This document shows, piece by piece, positions 1 through 7,511 of a stretch of 16,416 nucleotides of DNA (within the stretch, counting starts at the first letter, position 1; every line of letters starts with the position of its first letter). The stretch is from positions 1-16,416 of the forward strand of contig CABRZK010000019.1 in assembly GCA_902475415.1 (NCBI GenBank), read 5' to 3'. This DNA is from an uncultured Eubacterium sp. GTDB taxonomy: Bacteria > Bacillota > Clostridia > Lachnospirales > Lachnospiraceae. The notes beneath the pieces were generated by a model, which saw only the letters and a program-made list of their open reading frames with translations, made no database searches and had not been told where the DNA came from. The translations under genes and the position numbers were made by a program.

Positions 1-482
1 TGAATAAGAACGGTTTTACCTACACCGGCACCACCGAACAGACCGATCTTACCACCTTTTGAATATGGTGCTAAAAGGTCAATTACTTTGATACCAGTCT
101 CCAGAACTTCTACCACCGGGCTCTGATCTTCGAAAGAAGGTGGTTCTCTGTGGATACACCAGTTTTCTTTTGCCTCTACCGGCGCTCCATCATCAATCGC
201 CTCTCCAAGTACGTTGAACAGTCGTCCAAGTGTTGCTTTTCCTACCGGAACAGTGATACCTGCACCGGTTGCTGTTACTTCCATATCACGATGAAGCCCT
301 TCACTGGAAGCAAGCATGATACATCTTACGGTATCATTTCCAATATGCTGTGCCACTTCCATGACACATTTTTTCCCATTATTATCAACTTCGAGTGCAT
401 CTTTGATGCATGGAAGGTTATGGTCGGAAAATTCTACGTCGACAACAGGTCCCATGACCTGAACGATTTTTCCTTTATTCAT
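1..482 (-). CDS. atpD: ATP synthase F1 subunit beta (N-terminal part)
   Basis: Catalytic beta subunit of the F1 sector, which makes or hydrolyses ATP at the cytoplasmic face of the membrane. About 160 residues are present. The N-terminus reads MNKGKIVQVMGPVVDVEF, the usual beta-barrel start, and the Walker A P-loop GGAGVGKT lies at residues 150-157 close to the window edge. The rest of the gene lies beyond position 1. The ATG at 482 is preceded by GAGGTG at good spacing. It follows atpG by 15 bases, so the two are surely co-transcribed. Family assignment is certain; only the length is unknown. Confidence 0.97.
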   Translation of the reverse strand, partial: MNKGKIVQVMGPVVDVEFSDHNLPCIKDALEVDNNGKKCVMEVAQHIGNDTVRCIMLASSEGLHRDMEVTATGAGITVPVGKATLGRLFNVLGEAIDDGAPVEAKENWCIHREPPSFEDQSPVVEVLETGIKVIDLLAPYSKGGKIGLFGGAGVGKTVLI

Positions 483-497
483 ATCGCTTCACCTCTC

Positions 498-1379
498 TTA
501 TTTTTTCTTGCTCTTCTGCGCCTTGGCACCTGCAATGACCTCAGTGATCTCCTGGGTGATCGCAGCCTGACGCACACGATTGTATTCGATTTCCAGATCA
601 TGAAGCATCTGCTTTGCACTGTCTGTGGCAGTCTGCATCGCCATCATTCTGGAATTGTGCTCGCTGGCATAAGACTCTACCAGAGCACCATATACAAATC
701 CACACACTACATTTGGAATCAGACTGTCCAGAACGGATTCTACAGATGGGTGAAAAGTCATCTCATCACTGTATCCCTTCAGGTTTTTATGTGTATACTC
801 TTCTCTCTGCAGAGGAAGAAGTTTGAACATATCTGCTTCCATCTTGAATGCATTAATCATTTTTGTATAAATAATGTAAACCTCATCCAGTTCCTCACGT
901 ACATATGCGTCAATCAGCTGCAATCCGATATGTCGCGCCCTGTAGAGGGTTGGATTCTGTACGGTATAACTGAATTCTCCGTCGATATTTACATCTTTTT
1001 TCATAAAATACTGCCGGCCAAGCTCACCTACGACAAATACCTTGTTCTGCCCGCCTTTTTCCAGCTGCTCCGTTGCAAGTTTCAGAACATTGTGGTTGTA
1101 AGCTCCTGCCAGACCCTTGTCGGCAGTGATTACCACATAACCACGTTTTTTCTGATCCTCCGGAATATCTCTTCCGAAAAAGATATTTTTCGTATCCGGA
1201 ACAGACTGCATAAATCGTGCAACTGCATTCTGCTGGGCAAAAAAGAACGGCTCTGTATCTGCCAGACTCTTCTTGGCTTTCTGCATTTTGGACGAAGAAA
1301 TCATGTACATGGCACTGGTGATTTTCATCGTATCTTTGATACTCTGCATTCTGCTCTGTATCTCTCTTGCACTTGCCAT
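498..1379 (-). CDS. atpG: ATP synthase F1 subunit gamma
   Basis: Central rotor stalk of the F1 sector, coupling c-ring rotation to the alpha/beta catalytic hexamer. The protein has 293 residues, the normal length. The conserved N-terminal helix is present (MASAREIQSRMQSIKDTMKI, then TSAMYMISSSKMQKAK), as is the C-terminal helix with MMAMQTATDSAKQML near residue 245, both typical of the gamma coiled coil. The start ATG at 1379 has AAAGGAG eight bases upstream. It lies between atpA (100-base gap) and atpD (15-base gap), the canonical order. Confidence 0.97.
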   Translation of the reverse strand: MASAREIQSRMQSIKDTMKITSAMYMISSSKMQKAKKSLADTEPFFFAQQNAVARFMQSVPDTKNIFFGRDIPEDQKKRGYVVITADKGLAGAYNHNVLKLATEQLEKGGQNKVFVVGELGRQYFMKKDVNIDGEFSYTVQNPTLYRARHIGLQLIDAYVREELDEVYIIYTKMINAFKMEADMFKLLPLQREEYTHKNLKGYSDEMTFHPSVESVLDSLIPNVVCGFVYGALVESYASEHNSRMMAMQTATDSAKQMLHDLEIEYNRVRQAAITQEITEVIAGAKAQKSKKK

Positions 1380-1479
1380 GATATTCTCCTTTCTGCTGCT
1401 TTATATCCTAACTATTTAGAACCATCCTGACTCCGCTTTACTTCGTCTCGATGTGGCTTCCCTGTAAATCTGCCTGGCT

Positions 1480-2982
1480 CTAAACAGTTACATATTCTTT
1501 TGCAGCTGCGAGGATCTTATCTCCAAGTTCATCAGATAAAGCTTTTTTCTCATTCAGCTCATCGATGATCTCCGGATGCGCATTGTGGAAATATTCCAGC
1601 ATACCCTTCTGGGTCTCTTTGATTTTCTTTACATCCACATTCAGGAAAATCTTGTGTGTAGCTGTCCACAGTGTGATAACCTGCTCTGCCATACTAAGCG
1701 GCTGACAAAGTGGCTGTTTCAGCAGCTCCATCAGGCCTTTTCCATACTGTAACTGCTCTTTTGTATCATCATCCAGATCAGAACTGAACTGGGTAAATAC
1801 TTCCATCTCACGATACTGAGCCAGATCGATACGGATACTTCCGGCTGCTTTCTTCATCGCTTTTGTCTGAGCTGCACCACCGACACGGGATACAGACAGA
1901 CCTACGTTGACCGCCGGTCTCATACCGGAGAAGAATAAGTTGCTCTCCAGAAAGATCTGACCATCTGTGATAGAAATAACGTTGGTCGGAATGTAGGCAG
2001 ATACGTCACCGGCCTGTGTCTCAATGATCGGCAGGGCTGTAATAGAACCGCCGCCTAATTTGTCACTCAGACGACTGGAACGCTCCAGAAGTCTGGAATG
2101 CAGATAGAAGACATCACCCGGATAAGCCTCACGCCCCGGAGAACGCTCAAGCAACAGAGATAATGCACGGTATGCTACCGCATGTTTGGACAGATCATCG
2201 TAAACAATCAGGACATCTTTTCCCTGATACATAAAATACTCTGCCATGGCTGTTCCTGCGTATGGTGCAATGTACTGCAACGGTGCCGGATCACTGGCTG
2301 TTGCCGCAACGATGATGGAATAATCCATGGCACCGTGTTTTTGCAATGTAGATACGATTTTTGCAATTGTGGACGCTTTCTGTCCGATTGCAACGTAAAT
2401 ACAAATGACATCTTTGCCTTTCTGGTTGATCATTGCATCGGTTGCAATGGATGTCTTACCCGTCTGACGGTCACCGATGATCAGCTCTCTCTGTCCGCGA
2501 CCGATTGGGAACATGGAATCGATGGAAAGGATTCCTGTCTCCAGCGGTTCACTGACAGACTTACGATCAACGATACCCGGTGCTTCATTTTCAATCGGAC
2601 GATAATCATCTTCTTCAATCTCTCCGGCTCCGTCAATTGGTGCTCCCAGAGCATTGATGATTCTTCCGACAAATTTATCTCCAACCGGAATTCCGGCTTT
2701 CTTTTTGGTTCTGGTTACTTTCGTTCCCTCTTTAATTCCTGTATCACGGCCAAACAGAATGACACCGATCTCATTTCTTCTGACATCCTGTACCATACCT
2801 TTCACGCCGTTCTCAAAGACAACGATCTCACCATACATGGCCTGGTCAATTCCGTATACAGTGGCGATTCCGTCACCGACCCAGATGACATGACCAACTT
2901 CCCGATCCTTCGCTTCGAAATCGTAATTTTCGATTTCTTCCTTCAGGATGGAAATGATATCCTGCGAACTGATAGCGCTCAT
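1480..2982 (-). CDS. atpA: ATP synthase F1 subunit alpha
   Basis: Non-catalytic nucleotide-binding subunit of the F1 hexamer. It has 500 residues, the standard length. The Walker A motif GDRQTGKT is at residues 170-177 and the Walker B segment LIVYDD at 258-263. The signature VGLSVSRVGGAAQ carries the arginine finger at about residue 366, which completes the neighbouring beta catalytic site. The N-terminal 25 residues match the segment that binds the delta subunit. It starts about 26 bases after atpH ends. Nothing appears degenerate. Confidence 0.98.
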   Translation of the reverse strand: MSAISSQDIISILKEEIENYDFEAKDREVGHVIWVGDGIATVYGIDQAMYGEIVVFENGVKGMVQDVRRNEIGVILFGRDTGIKEGTKVTRTKKKAGIPVGDKFVGRIINALGAPIDGAGEIEEDDYRPIENEAPGIVDRKSVSEPLETGILSIDSMFPIGRGQRELIIGDRQTGKTSIATDAMINQKGKDVICIYVAIGQKASTIAKIVSTLQKHGAMDYSIIVAATASDPAPLQYIAPYAGTAMAEYFMYQGKDVLIVYDDLSKHAVAYRALSLLLERSPGREAYPGDVFYLHSRLLERSSRLSDKLGGGSITALPIIETQAGDVSAYIPTNVISITDGQIFLESNLFFSGMRPAVNVGLSVSRVGGAAQTKAMKKAAGSIRIDLAQYREMEVFTQFSSDLDDDTKEQLQYGKGLMELLKQPLCQPLSMAEQVITLWTATHKIFLNVDVKKIKETQKGMLEYFHNAHPEIIDELNEKKALSDELGDKILAAAKEYVTV

Positions 2983-3008
2983 TGTCCGATCACCTCTTTC
3001 TTTTTCCT

Positions 3009-3518
3009 TTATTTACTGAGCTGTAACTGCTCCTGCATGCCGCGGATACGTCCGCTGATGCTCCAGTCCCACTCACGTCCGTTTGCAGAGAGAACAAAGC
3101 CTCCCACCAGACGCTCGTCCCGGATCATCTCCAGTTCAACCTGATGTGCATCAAACTCCTCAATCAGGAAATTTTTAATGCCTTCCAGCTGTTTCTCATC
3201 CGGTGCAGTTACATAACGTAATGTGGCATTTACCACAGACTGATGCTCATTGGCATATAATTTGTACTCGCTGACAATCTCCTCCAGATATTCCACATCG
3301 GAATAATCACAGAGGATTTTCATAAAATTCTGTAATTTTTTCTCTGGGAAAATGCGATCGATCACCGCATGTTTTTCCTCTCTGTAAACACTTGGGTCTG
3401 TCAGAACCCGCTGCAATTCAGGACTTTCTCTGTAAATTACTGCAGCGGCTTCCAGCCCGTCGATAGAAGCATTCAGCTCCCACAAAACTTTTACATATTT
3501 AGCAGTTGTTGCTGTCAT
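3009..3518 (-). CDS. atpH: ATP synthase F1 subunit delta
   Basis: Peripheral-stalk subunit joining the b dimer to the top of the alpha subunits. About 169 residues, slightly short of the usual 175-180. It reads MTATTAKYVKVLWELNAS at the start, has the helical N-terminal domain, and ends with the conserved segment containing DERLVGGFVLSANGREWDWS (OSCP/delta signature). I chose the ATG at 3518 because GGGTGA precedes it; an in-frame GTG at 3527 would add three residues. The start overlaps the end of atpF by 20 bases, which suggests translational coupling. Confidence 0.94.
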   Translation of the reverse strand: MTATTAKYVKVLWELNASIDGLEAAAVIYRESPELQRVLTDPSVYREEKHAVIDRIFPEKKLQNFMKILCDYSDVEYLEEIVSEYKLYANEHQSVVNATLRYVTAPDEKQLEGIKNFLIEEFDAHQVELEMIRDERLVGGFVLSANGREWDWSISGRIRGMQEQLQLSK

Positions 3519-3999
3519 GTTTGTCACCCGTTTTACTTAAAAACTCATTGTAAAGCTGTTCATCCGTGACTTTGCTGCTATTTTCTCCGATAATCTTGAT
3601 CGCTGCAGCCATAGCCAGAGTACCGATTTCTTTCTGTACACCCTGAAGTGCTCTGTCACGTTCTTTTTCCATATCCTGATTGGTCTTCTCAAGCAGGTAC
3701 TGGGACTGTTTCTCTGCATCGGAAACAATCTGCTTGTACTGCGCATCCGCCCGTTCTCTGGCATCTGCCACAATCTGGATTGCCTCTTCTTTGGCTCCCT
3801 GCAAAGATGCCTCGTACTGAGTTTTCAACTCCTGCGCCTGCGCATTTGCCGTATCTGCTTTTTCAAACTGTTCAGCCACCATCTTTTTTCTTTTTTCGAT
3901 GATATTCAAAACCGGCTTGAACAGAAACTTTCTGATCAGGAAATAGAAGATCAACAGGTTCACAATGATCCAGATAAGGTTTGAATCAATTCTCAGCAT
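3499..3999 (-). CDS. atpF: ATP synthase Fo subunit b
   Basis: Membrane-anchored stator subunit that forms the dimeric peripheral stalk. 166 residues. One N-terminal membrane helix (about residues 7-25, LIWIIVNLLIFYFLIRKFLF) is followed by KPVLNIIEKRKK, the conserved start of the stalk, and then a long charged Ala/Glu/Gln-rich coiled coil to about residue 140. The ATG at 3999 has AGAAGGAGG nine bases upstream. It lies between atpE and atpH, overlapping atpH. All features are normal for a clostridial b subunit. Confidence 0.96.
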   Translation of the reverse strand: MLRIDSNLIWIIVNLLIFYFLIRKFLFKPVLNIIEKRKKMVAEQFEKADTANAQAQELKTQYEASLQGAKEEAIQIVADARERADAQYKQIVSDAEKQSQYLLEKTNQDMEKERDRALQGVQKEIGTLAMAAAIKIIGENSSKVTDEQLYNEFLSKTGDKHDSNNC

Positions 4000-4044
4000 C
4001 CTGAAATCCTCCTTCTAAAAACAAATTCTGCACGTATTTGTTTC

Positions 4045-4263
4045 TTACTTGCAAAGGAAAATGATCAGAATAGCGACAACCATACCATAGATAGCAGTTG
4101 CCTCTGCCAGTGCACAACCAAGTAATAAGTTCTTGCTGATCTTGCTGTCTGCTTCCGGCTGTCTTGCTACAGCGTCTACTGCCTTACCAGTTGCGATACC
4201 AATACCTACACCTGCTCCAATTCCTGCTAATGCTGCGATACCAGCTCCGAGTGCGATCATCAT
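4045..4263 (-). CDS. atpE: ATP synthase Fo subunit c
   Basis: Proteolipid of the rotating c-ring that carries the coupling ion through the membrane. 72 residues forming two membrane helices joined by the polar loop ARQPEA (residues 33-38). The ion-binding carboxylate is Glu54 in AEATAIYG. Compared with sodium-dependent c subunits such as that of Ilyobacter tartaricus, the Gln of helix 1 is replaced by Ile21 and the Ser after the glutamate by Ala55, while the Thr (Thr56) and Tyr (Tyr59) are kept. This favours proton coupling but is not decisive. Two ATG codons are adjacent at the start; AAGGAGAT lies upstream. Confidence 0.96.
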   Translation of the reverse strand: MMIALGAGIAALAGIGAGVGIGIATGKAVDAVARQPEADSKISKNLLLGCALAEATAIYGMVVAILIIFLCK

Positions 4264-4395
4264 AATAATTATCTCCTTTTCTCACTTCTGAATTTCGCCT
4301 GTCTTTTTCTTCTGTCTCTCAATTTCTGTATGCTTCTGACAGGACTTTCTGTTATGTTTTCTTTTAACAGGTCTCATGCCACCTGTTTCTGCATG

Positions 4396-5103
4396 TTATT
4401 CCGCCTGTAATTCAATAGCTTCTTTGATGTATAACGATGTCAGGAACACAAATACATATGCCTGAATCAGTCCATCAAAAATATCAAAATAAAAACTGAA
4501 TACCAATGGTACAACCATCGGCACAACCGCCTTGATCAGCTCCATAATAACAAATGCGCCGAGTACGTTTCCAAACAGTCGCAGACATAATGAAAACGGC
4601 CGGATGAAAATCTCCAGAATGTTGATCGGTGTAATAATCGCGACAGGCTGTGTAAATCCTTTCGCCCACTTCTTCACACCTTTCGCCCGTATACCGGCAG
4701 CTTCTACCAGTATGATACTCATCAACGCCAGAGCGATCGTACAGTTCAGGTCCTTTGTCGGAGGCTTAAATCCAAATAAGCCAATTACATTTGCAATACC
4801 GATAAACAGACCGACGCTCATCAGATAAGGAATATAACATTTTCCTTCCTCTCCGAGCAGTCCTTCGAAAAATCCATAGAATTTTCCGATACACACTTCC
4901 AGAAACAACTGCCTCTTTCCCGGATGCTCCACACTTAAGTTTCGCGTCAGGAAAATAGATGCCACTATGACAACTGCCATAATGATCCACATAACGACAA
5001 CTGATTCTGCGATTTTGATTCCACCAAAAATGGGTATCGTGAACACCGTCTTGACACTCAATTGGTCGATCAACTCATCTACCAGTCCGTTCGTAGCGGT
5101 CAC
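4396..5103 (-). CDS. atpB: ATP synthase Fo subunit a
   Basis: Stator channel subunit that passes ions to and from the c-ring. It has about five membrane helices. The segment FSLCLRLFGNVLGAF holds the essential arginine (about residue 175), and the C-terminal helix reads GLIQAYVFVFLTSLYI, both diagnostic of subunit a. The frame stays open up to 5223, but those first 40 codons are not subunit-a-like and begin with TTG. I take the GTG at 5103, giving 235 residues, a normal length. This GTG overlaps an AAGGAGGTGACC sequence, so the exact start is uncertain. It is the first gene of the operon; atpE follows after 132 bases. Confidence 0.93.
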   Translation of the reverse strand: MTATNGLVDELIDQLSVKTVFTIPIFGGIKIAESVVVMWIIMAVVIVASIFLTRNLSVEHPGKRQLFLEVCIGKFYGFFEGLLGEEGKCYIPYLMSVGLFIGIANVIGLFGFKPPTKDLNCTIALALMSIILVEAAGIRAKGVKKWAKGFTQPVAIITPINILEIFIRPFSLCLRLFGNVLGAFVIMELIKAVVPMVVPLVFSFYFDIFDGLIQAYVFVFLTSLYIKEAIELQAE

Positions 5104-5284
5104 CTCCTTCTTTTCTCTCCATTTTGTTATTGGTGTACTCCCAGAATTCCTGCATCCATAAAACTCTATAGCTAAAATTCTGTTCCTACATGTTCTATTT
5201 TCTCCGTCAAAATGTTTTTCCAATCATTCCGAGCTAATTGATACAATCCTCTCAAATTGGTACTACCATTATATTGGAGAAAAT

Positions 5285-5334
5285 AAAAGACCGCCAGGTT
5301 GCTTTCAAAACCCATTTCCCCCCTTTGGTCTTTT
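5285..5334 (-). promoter_or_regulatory. Inverted repeat in the atp operon leader
   Basis: AAAAGACC at 5285-5292 and GGTCTTTT at 5327-5334 form a perfect 8-base dyad with a 34-base loop. Read on the minus strand, the second arm continues into TTTTATTTTC, so the stem followed by a U-rich stretch resembles a weak attenuator. It lies between the upstream promoter candidate (5344-5371) and atpB. It could equally be chance in AT-rich DNA. Confidence 0.35.
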
Positions 5335-5343
5335 CGTGTACTT

Positions 5344-5371
5344 ATCTTAATACAATTTCCAGATTTTGCAA
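5344..5371 (-). promoter_or_regulatory. Candidate promoter of the atp operon
   Basis: On the minus strand TTGCAA (5366-5371) is followed after 16 bases by TAAGAT (5344-5349). This would give a leader of about 235 bases before atpB. Two alternatives lie nearer the gene: TTGAAA followed 17 bases later by TATTTT, and a perfect TATAAT at 5268-5273 without a good -35 box. Only transcript mapping can choose between them. Confidence 0.35.
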
Positions 5372-5520
5372 TCGGCAATTTTTCCTAAATTGTTTTTCAA
5401 CAAAAACATTTTTTCAGCAAAATCACGATTGACTTTTTGATATTTAACAGATTATTTCCCCTGTATGCACTTTTTTACCCGTTTTTTCAGTAATTTTGCA
5501 TATTTTACGAAAAACGAATC

Positions 5521-5703
5521 TTATAAATGGGCCAGCATAAAAATCTGATTATTCATTCCTCCCTGTGCAATCGCAATGTTGTAACATACCATTCCATAGA
5601 CCATGACCGCCACCATAAGAATGGTAAAACATACGCTTTGTAATTTTGTTCTGACAACTGCCGTTCTGAATGGTGTGAAAAAAAGATGTGATACTTTAGT
5701 TTG
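5521..5703 (-). pseudogene. DUF2798-like membrane protein remnant
   Basis: A minus-strand frame open over about 60 codons reads ...RTKLQSVCFTILM, then VAVMVYGMVCYNIAIAQGG, then MNNQIFML, and stops at 5521. This closely resembles one copy of DUF2798, a short two-helix membrane domain with motifs of the type RTKxQxxxFTxxMVxxMVYxMxxYN. There is no start codon ahead of the homologous part (the frame begins after a TAA at 5704-5706) and the domain stops early after MLAHL. I read it as a decayed fragment. The resemblance is from memory of the family. Confidence 0.45.
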
Positions 5704-5721
5704 TTAAATTATTACCTATAA

Positions 5722-5750
5722 TTGACGTCAAAAACATTTTGCTCCATAAT
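5722..5750 (+). promoter_or_regulatory. Promoter of the ArsB/NhaD-type permease
   Basis: TTGACG (5722-5727), a 17-base spacer and CATAAT (5745-5750) make a near-consensus sigma-A promoter. Transcription would start near 5757 and give a leader of about 30 bases ending in the AGGAGG ribosome binding site. Confidence 0.7.
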
Positions 5751-5788
5751 GGAAATAGGGGCTTTTTTCAACTATATAGGAGGTATTT

Positions 5789-7144
5789 ATGGCAGCACAA
5801 ATCACAGCCGTTATCATTTTCCTGATCATGTTCGCATTGATCATCACGGAAAAGATACCACGGCATATCGCTACGACACTCTGTAGTGTGGCAACGATCA
5901 TTCTCGTGTTTGGTGTCTGTATGCACAGTTCCACTGCACTTCTTGAGACACTGAACTTTCAATCATTTACATCTGTCGATTTCTGGCGGGCAGGGGCGGA
6001 AGCCACGGAAAGCACCAAAGGAATCAACTGGCAGACCATCATTTTTATCCTTGGTATGATGATCATGGTAGAAGGCATGGCTATTTCCGGATTTTTCAAC
6101 TGGCTTTGTCTCACCATTGCACGGGCAGTCAAATACAATACAACCAAAATCTTTATCATGTTTATGATTCTGGCTTTTGTACTGTCTATGTTTATTGACA
6201 GCATTACGGTAATTTTATTTCTTGCCGCGATTACGATCACGCAAAGTAAATTATTGCAGTTTGACCCGATTCCGGTTATTATCGCCGAAATTTTCTGTTC
6301 AAACCTGGGTGGTTCTTCCACCATGTGCGGAGACCCACCAAACATTATTATCGGAACGGCTTTGCATTATACGTTTACAGACTTTCTGTTCAATACCGGT
6401 ATCATTGCAATCGGCTGTCTGGTTCTGATGATTTTCTTCTTTTACATGTGCTTCCGCAAAAAGCTGAGCACCAACAACCTGTCAGAAGAAGAAATTGCAA
6501 AAATGCCATCACCTAGCAGTGCTATTAGCAATAAGCGTTCCTTTATCATTAGCTGTGTCATTTTTCTGTGTGCCGTTGTACTGCTGGTAACCCACGGACA
6601 GACGGGATTAACTGTGTCCACCATCGGTATCATTGCCGCAGTGGCAACCTGTGCAACCGCCGGCAAAAATGCAAAACATATATTCCGCCGTGTGGATTAT
6701 CCGACACTGGTATTCTTTACCGGATTATTTGTAGTCGTTGGCGGTCTGGAAGAAACAGGCATTCTGGAATTGATTGCAAACTTTATCCATATGATCAGTG
6801 GTGGAAATGTAACCTTTATCGTCATCATTATTATCTGGGTTTCTGCGGTGGCCAGTGCCATCATCGACAATATTCCATTTTCCGCTACGATGATTCCGAT
6901 CATCAAGAGCCTTGCAGCGGCATCCGGAGCAGATTTATCCGTTCTGGCATGGACCCTTGCACTTGGTACCGATATCGGTGGAAGTGCAACTCCGATTGGT
7001 GCATCCGCCAATGTGGTCGGCATCGCCGTTGCAGCCAAAAACGGTCATCATATTTCCTGGAAACAGTATTGCAAATACTCCATTCCGGCAACATTGATCG
7101 TAATTGCAGTATGTATGCTATATATCATTTTCAGATATATATAA
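5789..7144 (+). CDS. ArsB/NhaD-type ion permease (ion transporter superfamily)
   Basis: Integral membrane secondary transporter of 451 residues with about eleven hydrophobic helices. The central hairpin SNLGGSSTMCGDPPNIIIG (about residues 171-190) is the signature of the ArsB/NhaD branch, where the form is GGxxTxxGDPPN. A second half-repeat near residues 388-407 reads TDIGGSATPIGASANVVG. Known relatives include NhaD sodium/proton antiporters, ArsB and SLC13-like carriers, so the substrate cannot be fixed. The ATG at 5789 has AGGAGG six bases upstream. It is a single-gene transcript, divergent from the atp operon, with a hairpin-rich 3' region. Confidence 0.88.
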   Translation: MAAQITAVIIFLIMFALIITEKIPRHIATTLCSVATIILVFGVCMHSSTALLETLNFQSFTSVDFWRAGAEATESTKGINWQTIIFILGMMIMVEGMAISGFFNWLCLTIARAVKYNTTKIFIMFMILAFVLSMFIDSITVILFLAAITITQSKLLQFDPIPVIIAEIFCSNLGGSSTMCGDPPNIIIGTALHYTFTDFLFNTGIIAIGCLVLMIFFFYMCFRKKLSTNNLSEEEIAKMPSPSSAISNKRSFIISCVIFLCAVVLLVTHGQTGLTVSTIGIIAAVATCATAGKNAKHIFRRVDYPTLVFFTGLFVVVGGLEETGILELIANFIHMISGGNVTFIVIIIIWVSAVASAIIDNIPFSATMIPIIKSLAAASGADLSVLAWTLALGTDIGGSATPIGASANVVGIAVAAKNGHHISWKQYCKYSIPATLIVIAVCMLYIIFRYI

Positions 7145-7146
7145 TT

Positions 7147-7168
7147 CAGAACTCAATGCTGAGTTCTG
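7147..7168 (+). repeat. 9-bp perfect hairpin after the permease gene
   Basis: CAGAACTCA (7147-7155), loop ATGC, TGAGTTCTG (7160-7168). It begins three bases after the permease stop codon. There is no T-run after it, so it is probably a 3'-end stabilising stem rather than the terminator. Confidence 0.7.
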
Positions 7169-7172
7169 ATGC

Positions 7173-7214
7173 GAAATCCGGGTCTGTTTTCAGACATATG
7201 CTTATCCGGATTTC
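7173..7214 (+). repeat. Nested hairpin pair
   Basis: Outer arms GAAATCCGG (7173-7181) and CCGGATTTC (7206-7214) are perfect complements. They enclose an inner hairpin GTCTG-TTTT-CAGAC (7182-7195). The function is unknown; it continues the hairpin chain downstream of the permease. Confidence 0.65.
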
Positions 7215-7230
7215 TGCTAAAAGAACAAAA

Positions 7231-7363
7231 GTGCGTTATCACGCACTCTCGCGCTAAAAATTTTATAAGACGCAGCTTTTGTTCCGCACGCGAAGCTGCG
7301 CATCGTTTGCACGAAGTGCTTTTATGTTACAGGAAATTTTGAAGAATTTCCTGTAACATAAAA
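7231..7363 (+). repeat. Structured intergenic repeat, copy 1
   Basis: A series of stems: GTGCG/CGCAC (7231-7246), CGCAGCTT/AAGCTGCG (7271-7300), the mini-hairpin GCACGAAGTGC (7310-7319 region), and a 19-bp perfect stem (7320-7338 with 7345-7363). The last two parts recur in the same order and orientation at 14171-14227. In the long stem the two copies differ at three base pairs and each change is compensated (A-T to G-C, G-C to T-A, A-T to C-G). The 28 bases ending in GCACGAAGTGCTTTT match copy 2 at 24 positions. No transposase or target duplication is visible. The family is not recognised. Confidence 0.7.
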
Positions 7364-7426
7364 AAGATGCCTTCATTTTGCACAATCAAATAGGATATTC
7401 CTATCTCTTATACAAAGGCATCTTTT
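7362..7426 (+). terminator. Bidirectional terminator-like hairpin
   Basis: AAAAGATGCCTT (7362-7373) pairs perfectly with AAGGCATCTTTT (7415-7426). The 41-base loop contains a smaller stem TAGGA-TAT-TCCTA (7391-7403). The T-run at the end fits termination of plus-strand transcripts from the permease, and the mirrored A-run would act on the minus strand. It shares its first A residues with the preceding repeat stem. Confidence 0.55.
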
Positions 7427-7435
7427 ACTCCTGCT

Positions 7436-7471
7436 GCCTCTCCCGACTTTTCTCATTCTTTCGGGAGAGGC
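7436..7471 (+). terminator. Rho-independent terminator
   Basis: GCCTCTCCCGA (7436-7446) and TCGGGAGAGGC (7461-7471) form an 11-bp GC-rich stem with a 14-base loop, followed by GTTTTATT. This is the strongest plus-strand terminator after the permease gene. Confidence 0.7.
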
Positions 7472-7472
7472 G

Positions 7473-7509
7473 TTTTATTCGATAGCATATCTCATCCTAT
7501 CGAATAAAA
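7473..7509 (-). terminator. Hairpin, possible minus-strand back-up terminator
   Basis: TTTTATTCGATAG (7473-7485) pairs perfectly with CTATCGAATAAAA (7497-7509) over 13 bases with an 11-base loop. On the minus strand it ends in a T-run and lies just past the end of the putative small RNA. Confidence 0.5.
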
Positions 7510-7511
7510 GT

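Noticed and set aside
150..1430. Plus-strand open frame of 426 codons across atpD-atpG
   Set aside because: It is a mirror of the atp genes: rich in Cys, His and Phe, without a ribosome binding site, and the opposite strand encodes well-conserved ATP synthase subunits.
2182..3144. Plus-strand open frame of 320 codons opposite atpA and atpH
   Set aside because: Composition is not protein-like and the minus strand is firmly coding.
5104..5223. N-terminal extension of atpB to 5223
   Set aside because: It starts with TTG without a ribosome binding site, the 40 residues are polar and cysteine-containing, unlike subunit a, and a strong AAGGAGG lies at 5101-5110.
5172..5378. Possible small gene (atpI?) upstream of atpB on the minus strand
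   Set aside because: 68 codons with no membrane helices, although AtpI has two to four. It carries the promoter-like and inverted-repeat elements instead.
6568..7257. Plus-strand frame of 229 codons inside and past the permease
   Set aside because: Overlaps the permease in another frame and is rich in Cys, His, Arg and Tyr, as shifted membrane-protein genes usually are.
7147..7509. CRISPR array
   Set aside because: The repeats are inverted, each with a different sequence and spacing; there are no direct repeats and no cas genes.
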